NCBI GenBank assembly: GCA_964459305.1
Contig: CAYWNA010000118.1
Coordinates: forward strand, 1-37,270
Reading direction: 5' to 3'
DNA: 37,270 nucleotides
Source of the DNA: CAYWNA01 sp964459305
GTDB lineage: Bacteria; Planctomycetota; Planctomycetia; Pirellulales; Pirellulaceae
Each line of letters begins with the position of its first letter. Positions within the stretch are counted from its first letter, which is position 1. Below the pieces are notes generated by a model. The model did not search any database. It saw nothing but the letters and a program-made list of their open reading frames with translations, and was not told the origin of the DNA. Both the position numbers and the translations under genes were made by a program. Below are positions 7,043 to 15,795 of this stretch, piece by piece.

Positions 7043-9277
7043 CTATCTTCTCCGGATTACATTCACGTCCGCCGATTGGCGGGCAAGCCAATCCAGAAAC
7101 AGTTTCTGTTGGGGCCGTTGGAAACGGTTGATGTCTTCGGGAGCAAGGTGTGTGAGCGCTTCTTCGCGTTTGGCCGCTGGCCAGGCGGCACGAGCACGAT
7201 TGACGCACTGCACGATGTCGCCGAAATCCGCGTCGCGGTCGCGCTTTGGCGAACAGACTAGGCACGGCCGCGGGGCGATCAACTGCAGGACATCGTCGAA
7301 GTCGTAAGGGATTTCAGTTTCCCGTCCGTGAAACTGGCCAAGTTTGGGTTGAAGCGCGTGCCACTGCCACAGACGCCGGATGCCGCCGGTCGACTTGGCG
7401 TCGGTGTCGGTCCGTAGCGGCGTGAAGCCGCAGAACGATGCGACTCCCGCTATGCGCTGGTCCAATGCAACGGCATAGAGCCCCACCATGCCGCCCAGTG
7501 AGTAGCCAAGAACGTAGATCTGCTTTCCGTCGACGGCTGGCATTTCGCCTTGAGCCACTTCTTTGCCGTCGACCAGGAAATCGACCGCTGCGTGCACGTC
7601 ATAGACCATGCGTCCCAAGCGTGACCAACGAGGATACCTCTCGTAGAAACCGGGACCTTCGAGCAAGCGGTCGCCGAAGCCGCACTGGTCGTAGGCCAAC
7701 ACCACGTAACCCTGCTGGGCCAGACGGTGGTAAATCGTCGTGTCTTGAACTCCATACCCTTCGTTGGACCCGCTGCCGTACGAATAGGGATGCAACCAGA
7801 TGACCGCCGGTGCAGGCCGTTGGATTGTCGGATTGTAATAGACGTTGCCGTGGATTTTTCCACTGAAACTCACCGGCATTCTCGCGGTATTGGCGCAGGC
7901 CCAACGGTCGCGACTGGAACTGGGTACACCGAGCTCGTCCTCGGAGCGAATATGGTACTGGCCGGCCCCTTCGATGTTCTCGGGGATTTGGCCGAGCATC
8001 CATTTGATTCGCCCCACGCGATCGGCCGCGTCGGTGGCAGCCGTGTTTTTGAAGGGGTTGCTCAGGTCGTCAGGCGATTGTGTTTCCTTCCAGGCGTTCC
8101 AGTCGAACTGGTGGAGCAGCACTTCGGGAAAGTCGCTCTGTCTGGCTGTGCCGCGGCCAAAGGAGAGGTCGAACCAGTCGAGATTCTGACGGCGGTGCTC
8201 CGCGGTCACCAAGTCGGGCGCGGGGCCGGAGCTGTGATTTCCGGTTCGATACATGAGCCGCAGGTTCTCCGGCTTGCCCAGGAAACGATAGACCTCCCGA
8301 CCTTGAAGGTAGGTGCGTTCGATGCCGAACGTCGGATCGGAGTCGTCGTTGTGGGCTGTGTGAAGCATGCAGCGTCTGGGGGCAATCAAAGCCAGCAGGC
8401 CGTGCCCTTCGATGGGCAATTCGTTCTCACGGCCATGGAACGCTCTCAGGCTGGCCCTGGCCCAAGGACCGGGAAAGTCCTCGATCGACTCGGCGAACGT
8501 CTGACGGCCGGCAAAGCGATACGCCACGGCAGTGGGCGTGCCGGAGCTTCTCGCGACCACCGAGGTGAAACGCTCGTCAAAGGCCGCGGCGTACAGCGAC
8601 TGCTTGCCGTAGCGAGAAAAACCGATGATCCCCACCTGCCCTTTGGCAGTGTCGTATCCGTACTTGGGATCCAACAGATAGTCCAACGTGCGGCTGCCCA
8701 GCCAGGCCTGGATTGCGAGCGAGGACTCCCAACTGGCTGCCGGGTATTCGTTCTTGAACGTGCGCCACACATTCTCATAGTCCGGATAGTCCTTCTCCTT
8801 GTGGTGAACGTCCAGCCCCGGGTACAAGCAGGCGATATAGCCACGTTTCACGGCATCTTCGGCCCAAAAGATCTGGTAGAAACGCGGTTGCGTCAACAAC
8901 AGCGGAAAGGGCCCGTCGCCTTTGGGAATCCAGACCCACATTTCAAACGACGCCCTGTTCGGTGTATCGAAGGTGAGTTTCACGCGGCGGTGCGTGGAGC
9001 CGTCTTCCTTCTTCTCTTCCTGGAGTATCTCCGCCGCGAGAATTGCCGGCACTTCATCCGGGAAGGAACCGATGAAGTACTGACAGAACAACCGGCGTAT
9101 CTCCTGCTTGCGCCGCTGGAGGTCTTCCATCGTGTGCACCGGCGTGCCATCGAGGAACTTCATCAACGGCGGCAGGTCCGCGCCCGTGTATTCGGCGGTC
9201 TGCGAGTCGGTTTCACCCGAGAGGCCGGTTGCGGCAGTGGCCAGGCAGGCGACAGCGACAAAAATCCGATTCATCAT
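7043..9277 (-). CDS. Secreted double-domain alpha/beta-hydrolase esterase (CE15-like plus acetylxylan-esterase-like)
   Basis: The protein has 744 residues with a signal peptide of about 20 residues. Two alpha/beta-hydrolase domains follow in tandem. The first, about residues 100-400, has the nucleophile elbow GFSRYGK with Ser221 and a candidate catalytic His348 in GNHSSG; GxSRxGK is the pattern of CE15 glucuronoyl esterases, although the usual Cys is Phe here. The second, about 460-735, has GYSLGGM with Ser593 and YDQCGFGDR, like dienelactone-hydrolase or acetylxylan-esterase proteins. Both domains contain LIAPR before the acid-loop region. It sits between the HEAT-protein gene (24-base gap) and the sulfatase gene (zero gap). 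In this setting, removal of acetyl or uronoyl ester groups from a sulfated polysaccharide is plausible. A ribosome-binding site AAGGA lies 4 bases before the ATG. Confidence 0.88.
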   Translation of the reverse strand: MMNRIFVAVACLATAATGLSGETDSQTAEYTGADLPPLMKFLDGTPVHTMEDLQRRKQEIRRLFCQYFIGSFPDEVPAILAAEILQEEKKEDGSTHRRVKLTFDTPNRASFEMWVWIPKGDGPFPLLLTQPRFYQIFWAEDAVKRGYIACLYPGLDVHHKEKDYPDYENVWRTFKNEYPAASWESSLAIQAWLGSRTLDYLLDPKYGYDTAKGQVGIIGFSRYGKQSLYAAAFDERFTSVVARSSGTPTAVAYRFAGRQTFAESIEDFPGPWARASLRAFHGRENELPIEGHGLLALIAPRRCMLHTAHNDDSDPTFGIERTYLQGREVYRFLGKPENLRLMYRTGNHSSGPAPDLVTAEHRRQNLDWFDLSFGRGTARQSDFPEVLLHQFDWNAWKETQSPDDLSNPFKNTAATDAADRVGRIKWMLGQIPENIEGAGQYHIRSEDELGVPSSSRDRWACANTARMPVSFSGKIHGNVYYNPTIQRPAPAVIWLHPYSYGSGSNEGYGVQDTTIYHRLAQQGYVVLAYDQCGFGDRLLEGPGFYERYPRWSRLGRMVYDVHAAVDFLVDGKEVAQGEMPAVDGKQIYVLGYSLGGMVGLYAVALDQRIAGVASFCGFTPLRTDTDAKSTGGIRRLWQWHALQPKLGQFHGRETEIPYDFDDVLQLIAPRPCLVCSPKRDRDADFGDIVQCVNRARAAWPAAKREEALTHLAPEDINRFQRPQQKLFLDWLARQSADVNVIRRR

Positions 9278-9301
9278 GTTTCCTTTCTTGCAGGGGGGCG
9301 G

Positions 9302-12300
9302 TCAACGGGCCAGCAAGTTCACGGCGCGGACCGTTCGTGTTCGTTCATCGAGTTTTGTGGGCATGTGGCCCTTGAACCAGACCTTGGCGCGGTAGTTGAA
9401 CTCGTCGCCGTGGGGCAGGAAGTCGAGGGGCGGGTGTTGCGAGGCGATAGGGTTGTTTCCTCGCGTCGTGGTGTGTGGGTTCTCGTGGCAGCCCACGCAC
9501 GATTTGATCTCGCCGGGCCGTGGATAGATCCACGTCGTTTGATTGCCCAACACACGGCGGTCGCTATCCAACACCTGCAGGTGCATCAATCGATCGGCTG
9601 GCACCTCGATATGGAACGAACCGTCGGAAGCAAGCGGCGCCGTGCCCAACACCCGAGCGAACGTACCATTGTGATTGCGCACGATCAAGAGCGTGTGCCC
9701 CCAGTGGGGACTGTCGATCGGGACGCTGGTGTGCGTATTGTGGCGACTGATCACCGGCATCCCTTCAATCAACCGGACCAGCCGACCGCGGAGCGGCACG
9801 TCGGGTTCCTGAGTGGCAAAGACCGATGAGCAAAAGAAACGCCCACTATATCCATGCGGTTTGGTGTTGGTCGGATGCACCATCGGCGGCCGTCGAGCAA
9901 CAATCGCCAGCGGCTCGAAGTCGGCCGTGGCTGGATCGTTGTAGATCAGATCGAGTCTCTTGCTCACCGGATCAAGCAGAAAAAGCCCCAGGTCGACTTT
10001 GCTGCGTTCGGGCGTCTTCTTCGTCGCGGCGCACAAGATGCGCCCGTCGGGAAGCGGAAACGGGGTCGTGTACGCGCGGGTCTTGTTGTCCGGCGTGATA
10101 ATGGTCTCGGTGTCTCGTCGCGGACCAATCAGCGTCAAGCCACCTTGAGTGGCGACGACGATGTGTCGCCGGTCGGGCATGGGCCGCGGTTGGGTGATCC
10201 GCAGCACGCGGTGTCGGAGAATTCCTTCCTGGCCATCGGCGTGCGTGCGGGGACCGTGGTCCAGGTGGTGCCAGAATGCCCGTCGCTCCGGCCCGTAGAG
10301 CACCACATCCTGCGTCCCGTCTTGATGCATGGCGTGTACGGTTAGCTCCGTCTGGGCACGCGAGTAGAAGACCTCCAAGCGGCTGAAGACGATCCGCCCG
10401 TCGTACAACACAGCGGGTTCGTTGTCGCGGCCGGCATTGGTGGCAATCGGATGCATCTGGCTGCCGTCGGGTTTCATTATGTGAAGCGACGTGCCCGCGT
10501 AGCCATGGTACTCGTCGCGAACAGCGACGCGCGTGCAGCCCAACACGATGCGTCCATCGGGAAGGTAAGCCGGACCCACGTGGTGATACGGCCCGTCGGT
10601 CAGTTGCTCCAGGCCCGAGCCGTCCACGTTGATCCGGTAGATTTGCCACCAGGGATCGTGCTGGCCGCGACGGGCGAAAATCACGTGCTTGGCGTCCCAT
10701 GACAACTCGGGGTCGGCCACGTAGCCGTCAGCAAAGCGGGTTAGCGGCGTGATCTTCCCGTCCGGCTGCGGCGGTCGCAACACATATAGGTTCCGGCCCG
10801 GCCGGTATGCCGGCCCCGAGTCGGCCGCCACGTAGGTGTCCCGCCAGATGCCGCCATACTCGAGGATGGGCGGGCCCTTCGTGTTGGGCACGTCATTGCT
10901 GCCCTTGATGAAGACGATGGCTTCCAGCCGATCCGCCGCGTTCGGCTCGCCTCCGGCCGCCGGTGGCTGCTGGCGGTGCCACGGCTCTGCCGTGTCCTCT
11001 TTCAATTCAATTCCGCGAGACCGCAGGGCATCCCGGGCAGCGTGACGCACGTTGAGGAAAGGGTGACCCAACGCCGCCCCGCGAAGCGCGGCGGTGGAGC
11101 TACGGTTGTCCAAGTCCGCCAGGGCATGGGCTGCCGCGTGCCGGATCTCCATCACCGAACGCTCGTCTTCGAGGATCCGCACGAGAAGATCCGTGTGCTC
11201 GTGCGCCCCGAGCATCCCCAACGCGCGGATCAGTCCCTCGCGCCATCGTGGGGCCGGGTCGTTATATTCTTCCAACTTGAAGGTGCCGTTGTAGCCGTAG
11301 TCGGCCTCGGGCTTGGCCGCGGCAAGCAGCCGGGCAATCGGCTCGATCGCCCGGCGATCTCCCAGCCATCCAAGCGTCTTGGCTGCATGGATCCGTACCC
11401 AGAGGTTCTCGTGCTGGAGCAGGGCTACGAGCCGCGGCAGATCTGCTTTTTCAGTGCAGACGGCCGGCAGCCAAGCCGATATCCGCTCCGTCCGCATCGT
11501 CGACCAGGTAGCGGGATCCGGCGGCTTGGGTACGCGCCTCCGTTGGCCCAACAGCTCGAAGGCGTACTCACACGCCTCCTGCCGACGCCCGGCCTGCTCC
11601 AACAAATGACGAGTCAGCAGATGGCCGACCTCCGGCTCATAGAGCATCATCGTGTCGTAGTCGCTTGGCAGGTTGGCCATCACCAATGGGGCAATCCGCC
11701 GCAACCTGGCATGGTCTTTCGGGGCGTCCAACGGCAACCGACACAAGGCGTACGCGATTGCGTGGGGCGTTTCCAGCGCCCTGTCCTCATAACCAGCGTA
11801 AGGCGCAATTATCCCATTCGAAACACCGCCCGCGCCATCGTCGATCGGAACGTTCGCATAAGCCGGCCACGCCCAGCCATCCAGTGGTTTGGCGTAGCGG
11901 GGATAGGCAGCCAACAGGGCCGGCACCGCCCGGCGGTCGCCGAAGTCACCCAACGCCTCGGCAGCGTAGCGCGCCCACATCGTCTCCTTGAGAAGGCCCA
12001 GCAGAGCCTGAAACCCAGCCTCCTCCCGGAGTCGCCCCAAGGCGCGGATCCCCGCCCGGACCACGGGCCGGTAGTTGGGCTTATCGGAACCCGACGGCAC
12101 AAACGAGCCGCCGTTGTGCCACTCCGGAGGACGCACCAGTCCCCGTTCCTCAGTCACCTCGTTGAGGCACTTCAAGACCGCTTCGGTCGCCCCCGTGCCG
12201 CCCAAGGCGCCCAGCGCTCGGAGTCCACGTTCCAATTGCCACTCGGTCGGGCCAGTTGGCTCGCCGCCGTCTTCAGCGGGTCCGTATACTTCGATCTCAA

Positions 12301-13183
12301 AGAAGATCGTCGGCCACTGTGGCAAGATTGATCCGTAGCTGGTGATTCGCACGTACCGGGCCGGCCGCGGTGTGAAGTCGATCGCCAAGGTGGCCGGTGT
12401 CTCGCCCTTGTGATGTTCGACAACCTCGAACTCCTGATTGTCCAGGCTCGTCGCCAGATCATATTCGGTCATCACGTGGACCGGTCCACGGCCGTATTGG
12501 TGTACAACCACTCGCGCGATCCGCAACGGAGAACCGAGGTCGACGGTGCACCATTGTGGGAACGGAACGTTCTTGGTCTGCCAGTAGACCGGGCCGATTC
12601 GCCCGTCGGTCAACACTGACGGCGGACCGTGGTTCGGATCGGTCGAGGAGCTCGTCACGCGCCGGCCCCGTGCCAGGTTCTCCAGGTTTTTCGGCACCGT
12701 CAGCAGCCGCAGCACTTCCACCGGCGCACGGTCCGCCGGAACCGCGGCCCACCAGTCTCGCCACCTCTTCGCCTGAGCCCGCCGCCGATCGGGCGACGCC
12801 GTCGAGTGGAACGGGAACTCCATCCCTGTCAGGTTGGTCAACGAGACATGGGCGGCCTGCCGCGTAACCCAGTCCTCGTCGTCCAAGGCACGCAGCAACG
12901 GCCCGACGGCCTTTCGACTGCCACACCACGCCAAGGCCATGGTCACCTGGCGACGAACTTCCACCGAGGAGTCCTCCAGCCTCGCAATCAGTGCCTCTTC
13001 GGCCGCGTAGGCGCGCAAGAAACCCAGCGCCTCCGCCGCCCCGGCTCGAACCGCGGGCATCTCGGATCGCAGTTTCTCCACGTTCTCGGCCACTTGCCGG
13101 TCGTACGGTCCCAGTGGGTTCTCAAGGGCCGAAACCGAGCCGGCCGCACAAACGCAGATCGCAACGGTAAACGCGATCTTCAT
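9302..13183 (-). CDS. Very large HEAT / discoidin / beta-propeller / HzsA-like heme-binding surface protein
   Basis: The protein has 1293 residues with an N-terminal signal peptide (about 19 residues). HEAT repeats cover about 30-115 (AAEALGFLRAYAAEEALIARLED). An F5/8 type C (discoidin) domain follows at about 165-300 (DPNHGPPSVLTDG, WCTVDLGSP, ARYVRIT, FFEIEVYG). More HEAT repeats run to about 690 (AAKTLGWLGDRRAIEPIARLL). A TolB-like beta-propeller with IYRINVDGSGLEQLTDG and LPDGRI blades spans about 720-1100. The C-terminal part has one heme motif, CVGCH at 1229-1233. The propeller plus single CxxCH region resembles the middle domain of hydrazine synthase alpha-type proteins that Planctomycetota reuse widely; no anammox function is implied. 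It is probably an extracytoplasmic, glycan-binding redox protein. It lies directly upstream of the esterase gene and downstream of the GH36 gene. Function unknown. Confidence 0.88.
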   Translation of the reverse strand: MKIAFTVAICVCAAGSVSALENPLGPYDRQVAENVEKLRSEMPAVRAGAAEALGFLRAYAAEEALIARLEDSSVEVRRQVTMALAWCGSRKAVGPLLRALDDEDWVTRQAAHVSLTNLTGMEFPFHSTASPDRRRAQAKRWRDWWAAVPADRAPVEVLRLLTVPKNLENLARGRRVTSSSTDPNHGPPSVLTDGRIGPVYWQTKNVPFPQWCTVDLGSPLRIARVVVHQYGRGPVHVMTEYDLATSLDNQEFEVVEHHKGETPATLAIDFTPRPARYVRITSYGSILPQWPTIFFEIEVYGPAEDGGEPTGPTEWQLERGLRALGALGGTGATEAVLKCLNEVTEERGLVRPPEWHNGGSFVPSGSDKPNYRPVVRAGIRALGRLREEAGFQALLGLLKETMWARYAAEALGDFGDRRAVPALLAAYPRYAKPLDGWAWPAYANVPIDDGAGGVSNGIIAPYAGYEDRALETPHAIAYALCRLPLDAPKDHARLRRIAPLVMANLPSDYDTMMLYEPEVGHLLTRHLLEQAGRRQEACEYAFELLGQRRRVPKPPDPATWSTMRTERISAWLPAVCTEKADLPRLVALLQHENLWVRIHAAKTLGWLGDRRAIEPIARLLAAAKPEADYGYNGTFKLEEYNDPAPRWREGLIRALGMLGAHEHTDLLVRILEDERSVMEIRHAAAHALADLDNRSSTAALRGAALGHPFLNVRHAARDALRSRGIELKEDTAEPWHRQQPPAAGGEPNAADRLEAIVFIKGSNDVPNTKGPPILEYGGIWRDTYVAADSGPAYRPGRNLYVLRPPQPDGKITPLTRFADGYVADPELSWDAKHVIFARRGQHDPWWQIYRINVDGSGLEQLTDGPYHHVGPAYLPDGRIVLGCTRVAVRDEYHGYAGTSLHIMKPDGSQMHPIATNAGRDNEPAVLYDGRIVFSRLEVFYSRAQTELTVHAMHQDGTQDVVLYGPERRAFWHHLDHGPRTHADGQEGILRHRVLRITQPRPMPDRRHIVVATQGGLTLIGPRRDTETIITPDNKTRAYTTPFPLPDGRILCAATKKTPERSKVDLGLFLLDPVSKRLDLIYNDPATADFEPLAIVARRPPMVHPTNTKPHGYSGRFFCSSVFATQEPDVPLRGRLVRLIEGMPVISRHNTHTSVPIDSPHWGHTLLIVRNHNGTFARVLGTAPLASDGSFHIEVPADRLMHLQVLDSDRRVLGNQTTWIYPRPGEIKSCVGCHENPHTTTRGNNPIASQHPPLDFLPHGDEFNYRAKVWFKGHMPTKLDERTRTVRAVNLLAR

Positions 13184-13233
13184 GGTCTATCTCTTTCTGT
13201 CAACCGAAACGTCGAAGGGGAGATTCTCCATAC

Positions 13234-13381
13234 AACCACGAAACACACGAATGACACGAAATTGCCCGGAAGTCGGCATAAACCGGCCCCGCGAGCCGTC
13301 AAGTGAGACTTATCGAAATAGGTGGTCAGTGAAAGGCTCACCCGGATCTTCTCTTTCGTGTTATTCGTGTGTTTCGTCGTT
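13234..13381. repeat. Intergenic inverted repeat of the CACGAAACACACGAA type
   Basis: One arm, AACCACGAAACACACGAA and onward (13234-13261), pairs with a second at 13353-13381 that ends TTCGTGTGTTTCGTCGTT on the plus strand. About 26 of 28 positions match. The roughly 90 bases between the arms contain no supported gene. Similar repeats are scattered through many environmental bacterial genomes. Together with flanking bases it fills the gap between the HEAT-protein gene and the GH36 gene. Confidence 0.75.
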
Positions 13382-13426
13382 CCCCTCTCCGCAATTTGAG
13401 TTCGGTGGTTCATGTTGAGGAAGCCA

Positions 13427-15574
13427 TCAACCGACATCATCGTGCCGCGTCTTTCTTACGACGTACACCGCCGCGCGGAACCGTTGCGGCAGGTCGACCC
13501 GGATGCCGTCGTCCATGAGCTTGGCGCCCGTTTGCTCTTGTATTTGCGAGTCGGCCGTGGTGTGTGGTACCACGTGATAGGTGGCGTTTCGGTTCAGGCT
13601 GCGCAGCCGGAACGTTTTGGTCGAACTGCCATCGTCGAGCCGGTAGACGAACAACAGGCTGCCGCCGTTCTGTGGAAGCTCCAACTGTACGGCCGCCCAA
13701 CCCTGGCGATTCTCTTTCACACATGGAGGCGTGAGAAGATGAGCGACCGATCTGCGGATCGCATTTCGCCATTGTTTGTAGAACGCCACGTGCACGCCCA
13801 GACGTTCCAGCGCTTCCTCGGGCAAACCGGCCAGATCGCCGCTGAACCCGAACACGCCCGGCAGTGCGACTGCCGCCGCAAAGTCGATGTCGACGGTCTC
13901 CGAAGGCTCCCACAGCGCGCCGCAGGGCGCGGCCACGGTCACCGGCGAGTCCGCCAGCGACTTTGTGTAGGTGGGGATCGTGCGCCCAATGCTTCGCAGC
14001 ACCAGCCACTTGATAATCTCACCCGGCGGGAGCCGCAGCAGGGCGCCTTGCCAAATCCGTAGCACATCGACCGGATTGACTGTGTCAGTCAGGAAATGCC
14101 CGTCGAAGTGGGGCAGCGTGTTCAGGTCGAAACGCATTCCGCCGGAAGCGCATCCCTCGAAGATCGTGTCCGGGTATTTGGCGCGGATTTCGTCCAGCAG
14201 CCGATACCATGCGTCGTAATAGCCCGACAGCTCCGCACCCGTGGGATCGCGGCCCAATTCAAAGTTGAAGTCGACTTTCATCCACGCGAGTTCGTAGGTC
14301 TCGACCAGCCGAGAGATCTCGTCGCGAAGGTACGCATAGGCGGCCGACTGCTCCAGGTCGATCCTGTCGAAATCTGATGCGGTGGCGAGAAACCAGTCGG
14401 GATGCGCCTTTCGAATCGGCACATTCGGCCCGAATCGCTCAGGTTCCATCCACAGCCCGAATCCGAGCCCGGCCGCGCGAACCTCGTCGGCAAATGCCTT
14501 CATGTTGCCGCCAAACGCGACCGATTGCCGTTCGCGCCAGTCGCCCGCCTGCGACCACCAGTCGTCCGCTTCCGGCCCGTACCAACCAGCGTCGACCACG
14601 AAAACCTCACAGCCCAGCCGCTTGGCCGCCTGCAATTGCTCGTGCAGTCTGGGCAGCTCCAACACCTCGAACTGGTCGAACCAAGTGTTATAGATCACGG
14701 GCAGTTCCGGCCGCGCCGTTGGAGTACAGGCCGTTGGAGTACAGGCTTTAGCCTGCGAAGAACCCGCCGCGGCGGGGACTCCAACTCCTGACCCGCGCTG
14801 TAGGAGCAGGTAGCGATGCAACGCGGGCGCCGCCAAGTGGGGTTCGCCTTGTGGGAGGGCTTGGATCAGGATCTCGGGCATCTCGAACGATGCGCCGGGA
14901 GGCAGCTCCAAATGCATGTCCTCGTCGCCCGTGCCCAGCGTGAGCACGGCAAAGGCCGGGCTGTTGACGATCGACCGCGTGCGCACGTCGATTGCCCAGT
15001 TGCCGCGAGGCAGAATGTGGAAGGCGAGCCCAGCCGGCGCATCGACTTCGCGCAGGCACATGTACGGCGTGCCGTCTTGCGAGGTGCGCCCACCCACACA
15101 GCCAAAGCGAAACGCCCCGGCATGGAGCCGCTTCCACTCGCCCTGGTTTTCGCTGCACCAATGGCTCTGCTGGGCGTAGACCTCCCACGGGGCCGGCGGA
15201 AAGACGAATCTCGATTGGCAGCGGAAGAGCGTGACCGGGGCCTCACCCTTGTTGTGCAGCACGTCTTTGCGGCTCACCACCCCGGTTTGTCGACAGGCCG
15301 TCCAGATGCTCTCCCACTGCAGCGTACCGTTACCAGCCTGCCACACGATCCGTGCCTCATTCTCCTGGGACGTGGCCTCGATTGCTCGAAAATCATCGCC
15401 CTCGAATCGGCCGACGCTCGTAGCCAGTTCGGCGAGCCCCGCCATCAGCGGCGGAGCGTCGGCGATCGTTCCAACGCACGGCACACCACACAGTTCTTCA
15501 AGCCAGATACGATGCTCGTCTCGACGCAGGACCGTCTGTTGATCATTTGTGCCAATAAGACAAATGGAATTCAT
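13427..15574 (-). CDS. Alpha-galactosidase, GH36 family
   Basis: The protein has 715 residues from the ATG at 15574, chosen because AAGGA lies 9 bases upstream; an in-frame GTG at 15604 would add ten residues but lacks such a site. An N-terminal beta-supersandwich (about 1-255) precedes the GH36 TIM barrel. Barrel landmarks are VIYNTWFDQFE, VVDAGWYG, WMKVDFNF with the nucleophile Asp435, EGCASGGMRFD, and TDTVNP with the probable acid/base Asp497. It would release alpha-galactosyl units from oligosaccharides. There is no signal peptide, so it is probably cytoplasmic and acts on imported fragments. Residues about 264-286, between the sandwich and the barrel, are encoded by an inserted palindromic repeat (14718-14785) without frameshift or stop. 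Its sequence there is low in complexity, rich in Ala, Thr, Pro and Cys, and unlike its surroundings. Confidence 0.9.
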   Translation of the reverse strand: MNSICLIGTNDQQTVLRRDEHRIWLEELCGVPCVGTIADAPPLMAGLAELATSVGRFEGDDFRAIEATSQENEARIVWQAGNGTLQWESIWTACRQTGVVSRKDVLHNKGEAPVTLFRCQSRFVFPPAPWEVYAQQSHWCSENQGEWKRLHAGAFRFGCVGGRTSQDGTPYMCLREVDAPAGLAFHILPRGNWAIDVRTRSIVNSPAFAVLTLGTGDEDMHLELPPGASFEMPEILIQALPQGEPHLAAPALHRYLLLQRGSGVGVPAAAGSSQAKACTPTACTPTARPELPVIYNTWFDQFEVLELPRLHEQLQAAKRLGCEVFVVDAGWYGPEADDWWSQAGDWRERQSVAFGGNMKAFADEVRAAGLGFGLWMEPERFGPNVPIRKAHPDWFLATASDFDRIDLEQSAAYAYLRDEISRLVETYELAWMKVDFNFELGRDPTGAELSGYYDAWYRLLDEIRAKYPDTIFEGCASGGMRFDLNTLPHFDGHFLTDTVNPVDVLRIWQGALLRLPPGEIIKWLVLRSIGRTIPTYTKSLADSPVTVAAPCGALWEPSETVDIDFAAAVALPGVFGFSGDLAGLPEEALERLGVHVAFYKQWRNAIRRSVAHLLTPPCVKENRQGWAAVQLELPQNGGSLLFVYRLDDGSSTKTFRLRSLNRNATYHVVPHTTADSQIQEQTGAKLMDDGIRVDLPQRFRAAVYVVRKTRHDDVG
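14718..14785. repeat. Palindromic repeat element, family A copy 2, inside the GH36 reading frame
   Basis: A partial unit GTTGGAGTACAGGC (14718-14731) is followed at 14733 by a full unit GTTGGAGTACAGGCTTTAGC that closes with GGACTCCAAC (14776-14785). The inner CAGGCTTTAGCCTG is a hairpin and the centre holds CCGCCGCGGCGG, another palindrome. It encodes about 23 residues of the GH36 protein on the minus strand. Confidence 0.85.
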
Positions 15575-15620
15575 GGCCTCGTTTCCTTGTTGGTAACCGT
15601 TCACAAAATGGAACGTAGGG

Positions 15621-15713
15621 AACCGCTAATGAACACTGATAGACGCTGATGACGAAAAGCCCCCTTCCTCTCGATGTCCCGTATTAGCGTTCATTAGCGT
15701 TGATCAGCGGTTT
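15621..15713. repeat. Intergenic inverted repeat of the CGCTAATGAACGCTAAT type
   Basis: The left arm begins AACCGCTAATGAACACTGAT (15621-15640) and the right arm ends GCGTTGATCAGCGGTTT (15697-15713) on the plus strand; their reverse complements align with a few mismatches. It sits between the second sulfatase gene and the GH36 gene. The gap 15575-15795 holds this repeat and no supported gene. Confidence 0.7.
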
Positions 15714-15795
15714 CGAACGGCTTGGGGCGTGAACGGCTACACTTGTTGTGGTTCGCCAACTACGGCACTTGTCGTGCGACCACCCGCTTGCTGTC

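Noticed and set aside
7727..9829. 700-codon open frame on the plus strand
   Set aside because: It is antisense to the esterase gene and the end of the HEAT-protein gene, has no recognisable domain, and arises from high GC codon bias.
10976..12331. 451-codon plus-strand open frame
   Set aside because: It is antisense to the HEAT repeats of the 1293-residue protein and has no domain of its own.
13234..13381. Possible CRISPR-like repeats
   Set aside because: There are only two arms in inverted orientation, with no regular spacers and no cas genes.
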